Notes under the pieces: generated by a model
The model's input: the letters and a program-made list of their open reading frames with translations, nothing else
Databases searched by the model: none
What the model was told of the DNA's origin: nothing
In this document: piece by piece, positions 1-8,223 of the stretch
Layout: the number at the start of each line of letters is the position of its first letter
Numbering within the stretch: the stretch's first letter is position 1
Source of the DNA: Flavobacterium ammoniigenes
Lineage (GTDB): Bacteria; Bacteroidota; Bacteroidia; Flavobacteriales; Flavobacteriaceae
Direction of reading: 5' to 3'
DNA length: 64,000 nt
NCBI RefSeq assembly: GCF_020886055.1
Contig: NZ_AP025184.1
Coordinates: 1,550,001 to 1,614,000, forward strand
Position numbers and translations under genes: made by a program

Positions 1-698
1 TTATCGTAATACAAAAATGTGCCATCAATTATTGAATTAATTACACTATCGACATTTATTTCAGATAGTACAGATTGACCAATTTCTTCAATTTTAGTTA
101 CTTTTTTGATGATATCCGTTCTTGGATTACCGTTTTTAGGTACTCTGAAAAGTTGATTTAAACCATTTATTGTTGCCATTTTTGTTTTGTCAGCCATCAT
201 TAAGAAAGCTTCCACTTCTAGGTTAGGAAATGCCATTTGTACTACTTTCTTCTGAAATGCCAAATCAAAAAGATACGGTTTCCAACCACTTACCAATTTC
301 CCGTTTTTACCAATAAAAAGGTATTTATCATTTGGATTAAAAGATTTGGCTTTCACTTCAATCAGTCTTATTTTGTTTCCTGTTTTTTCAATAATATCGC
401 AACGCACATAATAACCATCAACTAAAAAAGCACCCTCATATAAAATCACATTTTCTCTTAATAGAGCATCTGATGTCAATTGAACGGCCATTTCATATTC
501 TAATGATTCGGCATCAATAAAAAATCCGTTTTCGTAATGTATTCGAGCCAATTCTTCCACTTGAAATCCACCTTCTGCCAAAGATTGCAAAAAGGTGTCA
601 TCTGACTTTTTATTCGCAAATGTTTTATCATTTGTAAAATACAACTTATTGGGACATTCAAGACCTAATTTGAAACGTGATTTAGAAAGTACTCGCAT
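1..698 (-). CDS. DUF2779-like Cas4/PD-(D/E)XK nuclease, C-terminus outside window
   Basis: Open from an ATG at 698 to the window edge, giving 232 visible residues with no stop. The N-terminus carries a Cys (C15) in a Leu-Gly-Leu-Glu-Cys-Pro context, as in Cas4-like and DUF2779 proteins. A nuclease core follows: E88, D101, then E114-V-K116. This arrangement suggests a divalent-metal nuclease, and in DUF2779 proteins a larger domain normally follows, here off-window. The gene starts 10 bp after the stop of the PD-(D/E)XK gene upstream, so it is probably the last visible gene of the leftward defence operon. The family name is from recall of sequence pattern; the nuclease core is seen directly. 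Whether the gene is intact cannot be told. Confidence 0.65.
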   Translation of the reverse strand, partial: MRVLSKSRFKLGLECPNKLYFTNDKTFANKKSDDTFLQSLAEGGFQVEELARIHYENGFFIDAESLEYEMAVQLTSDALLRENVILYEGAFLVDGYYVRCDIIEKTGNKIRLIEVKAKSFNPNDKYLFIGKNGKLVSGWKPYLFDLAFQKKVVQMAFPNLEVEAFLMMADKTKMATINGLNQLFRVPKNGNPRTDIIKKVTKIEEIGQSVLSEINVDSVINSIIDGTFLYYD

Positions 699-708
699 AA
701 TTAATTTA

Positions 709-2295
709 TTAACTTTTATGTGTAAAATTTTTAATTGTTGTTGATAAATCAAAATTTACAAAATGATTCACTTTATCTGATATTTCATTTGCAATATCAA
801 TAATATCTCTTGGTTGTTCAACGTTTTCGATGAAGTTTTCTATCTTATAACTTCTAGAATAAAATGTTTTGGTTTTATTAGGGTTAAATCCTTCATTTTT
901 GTATTCAGTAAAATTAACTTTTTCTTTAACAAAATTTAAAATTTGCGTATCATCACTAATTTCTTTTAATATTTTTTGAACGAATTTTTCATAATTATTG
1001 GTTAAATCTGATTCATTTATATTATTATGAATTTTTAAAACTTTCGTATTATCATAATCATCAGCTGAAACATAATATTTGAAATTTTCTCCTTGAACTT
1101 GTATACCTATATTAATTTTCTGCTTTTTTACTTCATCTTTCATATTTGAAAAAAAAGTATATTTTTCATCTAAATTTATTTCTTTATAAAATGCAAAAAG
1201 TGGTATACCGCCATTTGATGAACCAGCTTGTATATATTCATATATTGAGTTTTCTTTGTTATCATTTGAAATAGAATTTAAAATACTAACATCTTTAAAC
1301 TTAGTTTTCACTAAAGCAAATAAAAGTTTAAAGTAATCAAATCTTGCATATTCTTCATTTTGATTAAAATCATCAAGATTGACTTCTTCTTTGATGTTGT
1401 CTTCAATAAAATTAATATAGGCATTAGCAATAATGATATTCTCTTTTAATTGTTGTTTATCATTTAAAGCATCATTATTCTTAATAGTTTCTATTAATTC
1501 TTCATAGGTAATTGTTATCCATGGATTGTCTCCTAATTTTTTATTCCAAGCATTTAATTTATCAAAATAATAATGCACGGAATTTAAGTCATTTTTTATT
1601 TTATTTGTGAAATATTCTTGGTCAATACAAACACGAGAAGGTTTTAAATATACATAGCTACAATATTCTGCATTTATATTTTTGTCTTCATTCAAAAATT
1701 TAATACAATCTTTTTTGAATGATTTTTTACTAATTGAAGATTGAATTGTTGATACATTCTCAGAAATGTATTTTTGAAGAATCGAATACGGATTAGCCTC
1801 AAAACTCGGTTTGTCATTTTTTATTTCATAATCAACAATTTGTTCTGCTCGCTCCATTTTTTCTCGCAAATAATAATATTCAGTTTGAGAAAGCATTACT
1901 TTACCATCATCATCTTTGCTTAGAAATTTTATTTCATCTTCACTCAATTGCTGTTTGTAATCATCGAAATTTTTTCCTTTTTTTAATTTTTCGGCTTCAA
2001 TTTTATGCTCTGAAGCTTTTATTTTATTCTCAATAATAATTTGATAGTTTTTAGAATCGTATGAATACTTTAATAAAATATCAATTTGATTTGATTCTGC
2101 CCAACAATATTGATTATTCAATTCGATTTTGTCGATTGATGAAATGTCTGTGTGTATAGATTTAATGAAATTTTTTGCTGTATCTGGAAAAGTATTAAAA
2201 ATCCAAGCAATTGTTTCACTGTGAAATCTTTCAAGGTTATGGTGTGCAACAGATTCAAAGAAAGAATTGTAATTTATTTTTTTTTCATTAGTCAT
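709..2295 (-). CDS. PD-(D/E)XK nuclease superfamily protein (PDDEXK_4-like)
   Basis: 528 residues, cytoplasmic, very Lys/Asn/Ile-rich. An N-terminal region around E27 (His-Ser-Glu-Thr) is followed by D72 and E89-N-K91, the D...(D/E)xK pattern of restriction-type nucleases. This layout matches bacterial PDDEXK_4 proteins, which are usually found in restriction and defence loci. The remaining 400 residues show no motif I recognise and may bind DNA or sense a trigger. It lies 56 bp downstream of the metallopeptidase gene and 10 bp upstream of the DUF2779-like gene, so it appears to be an accessory nuclease of the type I restriction operon. The DNA target is unknown. Nuclease activity is inferred from the motif only. 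Confidence 0.65.
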   Translation of the reverse strand: MTNEKKINYNSFFESVAHHNLERFHSETIAWIFNTFPDTAKNFIKSIHTDISSIDKIELNNQYCWAESNQIDILLKYSYDSKNYQIIIENKIKASEHKIEAEKLKKGKNFDDYKQQLSEDEIKFLSKDDDGKVMLSQTEYYYLREKMERAEQIVDYEIKNDKPSFEANPYSILQKYISENVSTIQSSISKKSFKKDCIKFLNEDKNINAEYCSYVYLKPSRVCIDQEYFTNKIKNDLNSVHYYFDKLNAWNKKLGDNPWITITYEELIETIKNNDALNDKQQLKENIIIANAYINFIEDNIKEEVNLDDFNQNEEYARFDYFKLLFALVKTKFKDVSILNSISNDNKENSIYEYIQAGSSNGGIPLFAFYKEINLDEKYTFFSNMKDEVKKQKINIGIQVQGENFKYYVSADDYDNTKVLKIHNNINESDLTNNYEKFVQKILKEISDDTQILNFVKEKVNFTEYKNEGFNPNKTKTFYSRSYKIENFIENVEQPRDIIDIANEISDKVNHFVNFDLSTTIKNFTHKS

Positions 2296-2351
2296 TTTTT
2301 TTTCTTTTTTAAATTATTGGTTATCAATATAAAAGATAATTTTTAATAAAT

Positions 2352-3080
2352 TTAATACCCCCAATCGTTATGCACAATTGGCAATTTATTCAACTCATCA
2401 CGATGTAACCTCCACTTTGGCATGAATTTATCCATTAAGGATACAAATCTGTCGTTATGGTTTCTTTCATGTAAATGAACCAACTCATGAACCAAAATAT
2501 ACTCTAAACAAATTGGTGGTTTTTTTGCCAACTCTAAGTTTAACAAGATGCTTTTAGAATCAGTATTACAAGAACCCCATTTGGTTTTCATGTGTTTTAC
2601 ACGCCAATCATTGGTAGAAACCTCAATGATTTTTTCCCATTTATCTAATAAAGGTTTAATCTGCAACTTTAATTGTTTGCGATACCATTCTCTTATAACA
2701 ATTGCTTTTTCTTCAGTTGTAGCACCTTCTTTTATTTTTAATATAATTTTTTTTGTTCCTTCAATTTTCACCGAACTATATCCGTTCTTTTCTTGAACCT
2801 CTAACAAGTATCTGACACCTTGAAAAAACAAACTTTCACCAGATACATAATCTCTTTTAGTCTCTCTGGCTTGTTCTTGAAAGCCCTTTACATGCTTTTT
2901 TATCCATCCAAGTTTACTAATAGCAAATAGTCTAAACACCTCTTCATCCGTTTTTAATGGAACAGCTAATCTTATCCTACCATGAGGTGGATAGACAGCG
3001 AGGTGCATGTTCTTGATGTCTTTTCTAATAACATCAATTTCGATGTTTGCGATATGTAAAAGATTAGAATTAGTACTCAT
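2352..3080 (-). CDS. YgjP-like zinc metallopeptidase associated with type I restriction locus
   Basis: 242 residues, no signal peptide. The zinc motif HELVH is at residues 198-202 with a third His at 208, preceded by the Thr-Lys-Trp-Gly-Ser-Cys stretch (166-171) typical of the YgjP/DUF45 family of M48-like peptidases. The ATG lies inside the last codons of hsdR (11-bp overlap), indicating translational coupling. Genes of this family often accompany type I restriction systems, but their job there is not established; turnover of the restriction subunit would be one idea, as ClpXP does for EcoKI. The family assignment is firm. The substrate is unknown. Confidence 0.85.
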   Translation of the reverse strand: MSTNSNLLHIANIEIDVIRKDIKNMHLAVYPPHGRIRLAVPLKTDEEVFRLFAISKLGWIKKHVKGFQEQARETKRDYVSGESLFFQGVRYLLEVQEKNGYSSVKIEGTKKIILKIKEGATTEEKAIVIREWYRKQLKLQIKPLLDKWEKIIEVSTNDWRVKHMKTKWGSCNTDSKSILLNLELAKKPPICLEYILVHELVHLHERNHNDRFVSLMDKFMPKWRLHRDELNKLPIVHNDWGY

Positions 3081-6000
3081 TTTGAGCTTTTATAATTTCC
3101 ATAATATTCATTGTTTTCTCTGGGTCTCCAACAATATTATTTACCTCAATTCTTAATTTCTTTTCTTTTATTCCGCCATCTCTCCAGCCATCCAATTTAT
3201 TATATTTAACAGCCTCATCTAGTAAAATGGATAAATTTTCATCATTATCTAAATTATCATAAAGGGCTTGTTTAGCTCTAGTGTTGATGCTACTTGGATA
3301 AGATTGACTGGATGTTGAATTGGATACTTGTTCAGCCAATTCTTTAATTTTATCCAAATACTCTTTGTAGTCTATGGTTTCTTGCTTACGTTGTTTAATT
3401 AACTCATCCAACAACTTCGACATTCTTTCGTAATATTTTGGATTCGTTTGTGATTCCTCATTAACTACTTTTCGAACATTATTCTCTATGGTTTCCGCAA
3501 CTGCTGTTTGCCGTCCACGCTTTTTATCTTCTGGTGTACCTTCTAATTCATCTCTTAGTTTGATTATCAAATCTACTAGTGATTTGTTCTCAAAGTCAGA
3601 TATTTTTTTACTTGAATTAGCGTTCAGATACATATCCATCAACTGTCGCATCCCTGGCTCGAAACGCTTCAAATCTAAATAATCACCACTTGCTTGTTTG
3701 ATGGTTTCTCTTAAATCGGAATAATACTGAACTTCTTGCTTAATTTTCTCAGCTTCTTGTTCCGTGTATTCAAGTTTATGCATTTCGTTGGCAACATTGG
3801 CATACGCTCTAATCAACTTTACAACCGCTTTATATAACGCTACTCTTTTCTCTTCTGTAGCCTTTATATCATCTGGATTTTCAGTATTACCACAGAAGAA
3901 TTTAATAAAACTAGGCTCGTCTTTAGGATGAACAGGTTCACACATGGCTCTTACTGTTTCTAAAGCTGTTTCTAATCTATCTTTACTTTCAGAAATTCTA
4001 TTCTTCAACAACCCTATAACATCATCCTCATCAAACAAATCAAATGCTTCCGATGTATAATCATTTATAGATTTTTGAAGGCTATGGAATAAATCTTTGT
4101 AATCAATTATGTAGCCATAATCTTTATCTTCTGTATCTACTCTGTTAACACGACAAATAGCTTGAAATAAGCCATGGTCTTGCATCCCTTTGTCAATATA
4201 CAAGTAAGAAGCTGAAGGTGCATCAAATCCAGTTAGAAGTTTGTCTACAACAATTAACAGCTTCATTCTAGCTGGTTCTTTTATAAATTGAGCTTTGGCT
4301 TCCGATTCAAATTCTTCTGTTGATTTTCCGTTTAACATCTTAGTGTAAACTTCATATTTCATCAACTTCTCAGTCAATCCTTCACCTGTTTCTTCACCTT
4401 TGATATCTGAGTGATGTGGCTCGTAGGATGTTATAATAGCACAATTCTTGAAGTTATTGTTCTGAAAAATCTCATAGTATTTACAAGCTTGATAAACAGA
4501 ACTTGATACCAACATTGCATTTCCTTCTCCAGTACTTAACCTTGGTTTTGTCTCAAAATCAAATATAATATCGGCTACAATTTTTTCTAATCGAGATTTT
4601 GAACCGAGAACTTTTTGCATTGTTCCCCAACGTTTTTTTAGTTCGACTTTAGCAACATCTGTTAAACCCTTTGTTTTAGCATCAAACCATTCATCAATCT
4701 TTGTTTGGTCTGTTACGAATTGTTCTACATCTCTTGCTTCATAAAGCAAATCTAGTACAACTCCATCTTCAACAGCCTCATCAAATTTGTATGGATTACC
4801 TATATAAGGTCCGAAAATTTCGATTGATCTTTGTTTGTCTTTTTTAAGCAAAGGTGTTCCCGTAAAACCAATAAAAAGAGCATCTGGTAGTATCATTTTC
4901 ATGGCATCATGAAGCTTTCCAGATTGCGTGCGATGACACTCATCTACAAATACATGTATGTCACCTTTGGCTTTGAAATCACTTCCAAGGTTTTCTTTTA
5001 ATTCTTTTATGAATGCTTCAAAATCGCCTTCGTCAGTTTGCCTCCCAAATTTATGAACCAAACTACCAATTAACATTTCTGTTTTAGCATTCAGAACATT
5101 GATTAAATCTCTACCACTTTTGGTTCTGTATATTTTTTCATCTATCCCAGTGAATAGCTTTTCTATTTGGTCGTCTAATTCTTCACGGTCTGTAATGATA
5201 AGCACACGGCTGTCAGCAACATTTTCTCTAATCCATTTGGCTAACCAAACCATCGTTAAACTTTTCCCAGAACCTTGTGTATGCCAAATAACACCACCTT
5301 GTTTGTTTCTGATGTTTTGATGAGCCGCTTTTATGCCAAAATATTGATTAGGACGGCATAATTTCTTCACACCTTTATCAAATACTACAAAGTCATGAAT
5401 CAGCTCTAAGAACCTGTTTTTTTCGCATAATTGAAAAATATGTTTGTCTAAAACATAATCAAATGACTTATCACATTCTTCTTTCCATTTCAAAAAGTAT
5501 TTCTCCGATGTTTCAATCGTTCCATATTGTAAACCACCAGAATCGTGTCCAGCTAGAACTAATTGAATGGTGGTAAAGAAATTTTGTATGAACTCTGGTT
5601 TTTGGTTGTCCAAATTCTGACGAATTCCTTCTTCCACACTTACTTTACTTCTTTTTAATTCCAGAATTCCTAGAGCAATACCGTTAACATATATTACAAT
5701 ATCTGGTCTTTTATTGTATTTTCCTAGTACAGTTACCTCTTCAGCAACTGCAAAATCGTTATTCTCAAAGTTGTTCCAATCAATCAACCATACAGTTTCT
5801 TTTGGACTTCCTAACTCATCACGTACGGTTACACCATAGCGTAATAAACTATATACTTCTTTATTCGATGCATACAAACCACTGGATAAGTTAGTTGCTG
5901 ATTTGACTAGTTCATCAACTGCTTTTTGACTCAATGTTTCAGAGTAACCTCTTGAAAGCAAATGTTTTTTTAATATGGGTTCTTCAACAGGACTAGTGCG

Positions 6001-6108
6001 AATTTCTTCTTGCCAGTCTCCAAGGTAGTTGTATCCCAATTCTTTTTGAAAAAGCTCTAAAACTCGATTCTGAGAGGTGCGTTCTGATTTGCCAATATTG
6101 TTACTCAT
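3070..6108 (-). CDS. hsdR: Type I restriction endonuclease subunit R (HsdR)
   Basis: 1012 residues, normal for HsdR. The N-terminal nuclease domain has D136 and E150-L-K152 (PD-ExK). The SF2 translocase follows, with Walker A TQGSGKS at 277-283 and a DECH box at 389-392, then a helical C-terminal region that docks on the methylase. HsdR cleaves unmodified DNA after ATP-driven translocation once HsdM2S has recognised its site. All key residues are present, so the subunit looks active. The gene is 4 bp downstream of the DUF932-like gene and overlaps the metallopeptidase gene, so it is part of one long operon. Gene order is M-S-(insert)-R. Confidence 0.95.
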   Translation of the reverse strand: MSNNIGKSERTSQNRVLELFQKELGYNYLGDWQEEIRTSPVEEPILKKHLLSRGYSETLSQKAVDELVKSATNLSSGLYASNKEVYSLLRYGVTVRDELGSPKETVWLIDWNNFENNDFAVAEEVTVLGKYNKRPDIVIYVNGIALGILELKRSKVSVEEGIRQNLDNQKPEFIQNFFTTIQLVLAGHDSGGLQYGTIETSEKYFLKWKEECDKSFDYVLDKHIFQLCEKNRFLELIHDFVVFDKGVKKLCRPNQYFGIKAAHQNIRNKQGGVIWHTQGSGKSLTMVWLAKWIRENVADSRVLIITDREELDDQIEKLFTGIDEKIYRTKSGRDLINVLNAKTEMLIGSLVHKFGRQTDEGDFEAFIKELKENLGSDFKAKGDIHVFVDECHRTQSGKLHDAMKMILPDALFIGFTGTPLLKKDKQRSIEIFGPYIGNPYKFDEAVEDGVVLDLLYEARDVEQFVTDQTKIDEWFDAKTKGLTDVAKVELKKRWGTMQKVLGSKSRLEKIVADIIFDFETKPRLSTGEGNAMLVSSSVYQACKYYEIFQNNNFKNCAIITSYEPHHSDIKGEETGEGLTEKLMKYEVYTKMLNGKSTEEFESEAKAQFIKEPARMKLLIVVDKLLTGFDAPSASYLYIDKGMQDHGLFQAICRVNRVDTEDKDYGYIIDYKDLFHSLQKSINDYTSEAFDLFDEDDVIGLLKNRISESKDRLETALETVRAMCEPVHPKDEPSFIKFFCGNTENPDDIKATEEKRVALYKAVVKLIRAYANVANEMHKLEYTEQEAEKIKQEVQYYSDLRETIKQASGDYLDLKRFEPGMRQLMDMYLNANSSKKISDFENKSLVDLIIKLRDELEGTPEDKKRGRQTAVAETIENNVRKVVNEESQTNPKYYERMSKLLDELIKQRKQETIDYKEYLDKIKELAEQVSNSTSSQSYPSSINTRAKQALYDNLDNDENLSILLDEAVKYNKLDGWRDGGIKEKKLRIEVNNIVGDPEKTMNIMEIIKAQNEY

Positions 6109-6112
6109 ACAA

Positions 6113-7045
6113 TTACTTTTTAGCGATTCTAAGAATTTGATTCCAAACCAAATTTTCAGACCATTCTTTGTCTCTTTTATTTAATGTTTTCTCCACCTCA
6201 TTGGATAAAAACTTACCAGCATTTAAAAACATTTGATTACGTTTAGTTACATCCCTTTCTCTAGAAGCAAAATCTGTTATTGCATTCCAAACGGCAAACT
6301 CATTATAACCCAATGTTTCAATGTTGTCTGATAGGATACTCTCGGCATTATGATTATTGTCGAATTCTCTTAAAACTTCAATATTTTGTGGCATAATACT
6401 AATTTTAAGCACACGTTCCATCTTTCGAATTGCCTTCGATTCAAAACTACCTGTCGTTTCATCAAATAATTTATCATCTCCATATTGTAGGATTTCAAAA
6501 TAATCTTTCAACTTTCTTTGATAGGTTTCAAAAGTACATTTTGACCATTCACAACCAATATCAAAAATTTTATCTGAGCTAATAGTTTCGGTGAAGTTTT
6601 TGGACATTACACTTACCATTCCATTGGAACAAACTTGACGATAAATAATTGGATAATAGGTTACGACATTCATTTTTGAATAACTATACTCACACATTAT
6701 GGAAGCAAAATAATCTTCATTTCCAATTTTGAATAGATTTTTATTAACTAATTCAAATGAAAGTCCCAGTTGATTCAGACTAGGTTTTTTATAAAGAATT
6801 ACCTCCAAATCTAAATGGTCAGGAGCAAATAATTTTTCCATCCGTTTCACGGCTCCAGTAATAACTTTATTGAAACTTGCATGCTCAAATGGTTTGGCTG
6901 ATTTTTTAATTACTTTTTCAACACCATCCATTGAAATTGAAAGTTGGTATATTTTTTTTCTACCCTCTAGTATTCTGTGATATATAGCTGGAATGAAGTA
7001 CGGTTTTAATACTTCAAATGATTGAGTATCTTGTATAAATTTCAT
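6113..7045 (-). CDS. DUF932-like protein inserted between hsdS and hsdR
   Basis: 310 residues, no signal peptide or membrane segment. Residues 136-143 read RQVCSNGM, resembling the conserved Arg-x-x-Cys-x-Asn-Gly stretch of DUF932 phage/plasmid proteins. An N-terminal beta-rich part precedes it and a helical, charged C-terminus follows. No enzyme motif was recognised. The gene sits between hsdS (11 bp) and hsdR (4 bp) in the same operon, a spot where type I loci often carry accessory genes. It might be an anti-restriction or regulatory factor acquired from a plasmid or phage, but that is inference. The family assignment is tentative. Confidence 0.5.
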   Translation of the reverse strand: MKFIQDTQSFEVLKPYFIPAIYHRILEGRKKIYQLSISMDGVEKVIKKSAKPFEHASFNKVITGAVKRMEKLFAPDHLDLEVILYKKPSLNQLGLSFELVNKNLFKIGNEDYFASIMCEYSYSKMNVVTYYPIIYRQVCSNGMVSVMSKNFTETISSDKIFDIGCEWSKCTFETYQRKLKDYFEILQYGDDKLFDETTGSFESKAIRKMERVLKISIMPQNIEVLREFDNNHNAESILSDNIETLGYNEFAVWNAITDFASRERDVTKRNQMFLNAGKFLSNEVEKTLNKRDKEWSENLVWNQILRIAKK

Positions 7046-7056
7046 AGTATATTAGT

Positions 7057-8223
7057 TTAGATTAACCTCGTTTTACCTGTTAATAATTCTTGCATCATAC
7101 CTTGTTTAACACTTTGGTATTTTGCTTTTTTAGATTCTAATTGTTCGATTTCTAAATCCATATCGGATAACATAGTTGCAATTGCAATTTGTTCACTTAA
7201 ATTTTCGGGGTAAGAAACTATAAAATCAAATAACGGTTGACGAACTATTTGCGGTTGACCAGAGCCAGTTATACAACTAATAAAATTGCAATTAAATAAT
7301 AGATGATAGAAAAATTCCTTATTCAATGAACTTTGATTATCAACATTCATAACCATTGCATTACCAGTTATCCAACTTTCATTCACTGTTCTATTCACTG
7401 TTCCACACGTTGAACCTCGACATGTAATTACAGTTTGCCACAATTTATGATTATATTTTATGTAACTTCCAACAACTCCATTAGCTCCATAAACAGGGTA
7501 GCCATCTTTGCTAAATTTCTCTTGAGAGATTGTAATAGGTTGATATATTTCAGCTATTTCTCCCAATCTTTTTTCCTCCCAATCACCAGTAAATCCTTTT
7601 AATCGTTTACCTCCTTTATGTGGTGGCGTCAACAACTGTTGCATAGCACCTTGTTTAATGGCTTTCTTTTTGGTAATAAGTTTATCTAAATTGGCAATTA
7701 ATTCATCTACATCACTTAATGCAGTTGCAATGGCTTTTTGTTCTTCGAGTGAAGGCGGAAGAGCAAAAAGATACTTTTCCATACCATCTTTTGTGAGATG
7801 AAGCATTGTTGAGCCACTAGTTCCTTTTTTTAATTCTTCAGTAAGTTGAACAAGTTTATGATAATAGAACTGTTTATCAGTGATTTTATTATTACATTCA
7901 ATTTTCCATATGTGATAATGAAATATAGCTTTATCTCCCCACCAAATATATGGACCAAATGAAGCAGACCACATAAAAATCAAATCCCCCTTATACATGT
8001 ATTGATACTCTGGAAGGTTTAAATTTGAATAATAAAACCTTCCACCTCTTTGAGTTAAATTTTGTAACCTAACAACAGGTATACCAGAAGACTCCCACTC
8101 ATTTATCGAATATGCACGTCCATTGATGTATTTAACCGCATCTTTTTGAGGAAGTACAATCCAATCATTTGGAATTAAACCAACTTCAGTTTGTTTAAAA
8201 CCTTGTTTTTCCATTAGCTCCAT
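7057..8223 (-). CDS. hsdS: Type I restriction-modification specificity subunit (HsdS)
   Basis: 388 residues with the classic duplicated layout: target-recognition domain 1 (about 1-155), a helical spacer beginning with Glu-Glu-Gln-Lys-Ala-Ile-Ala and ending in a Lys-Gln-Gly-Ala-Met-Gln-Gln motif, target-recognition domain 2 (about 215-335), and a second copy of the spacer ending in Lys-Gln-Gly-Met-Met-Gln-Glu. It gives the methylase and nuclease their bipartite DNA target, which cannot be read from sequence. The first ATG overlaps hsdM by 10 bp. A second in-frame ATG at 8214 forms a TAATG stop-start junction and may be the real start. There is one S gene, with no second silent copy or inverted repeats, so no sign of phase variation. 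Confidence 0.93.
   Translation of the reverse strand: MELMEKQGFKQTEVGLIPNDWIVLPQKDAVKYINGRAYSINEWESSGIPVVRLQNLTQRGGRFYYSNLNLPEYQYMYKGDLIFMWSASFGPYIWWGDKAIFHYHIWKIECNNKITDKQFYYHKLVQLTEELKKGTSGSTMLHLTKDGMEKYLFALPPSLEEQKAIATALSDVDELIANLDKLITKKKAIKQGAMQQLLTPPHKGGKRLKGFTGDWEEKRLGEIAEIYQPITISQEKFSKDGYPVYGANGVVGSYIKYNHKLWQTVITCRGSTCGTVNRTVNESWITGNAMVMNVDNQSSLNKEFFYHLLFNCNFISCITGSGQPQIVRQPLFDFIVSYPENLSEQIAIATMLSDMDLEIEQLESKKAKYQSVKQGMMQELLTGKTRLI

Noticed and set aside
237-425. Short plus-strand frame inside the DUF2779-like gene
   Set aside because: Antisense shadow; the minus strand encodes a continuous protein with a nuclease core.
2548-2796. Open frames on the strand opposite real genes (for example 2,548-2,796, 8,386-8,916, 33,409-33,912, 48,360-48,653)
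   Set aside because: They lie antisense to clear genes with conserved motifs, and have no motifs or start context of their own.
7057-8223. Phase-variable hsdS
   Set aside because: No second S gene, inverted repeats or invertase near it.
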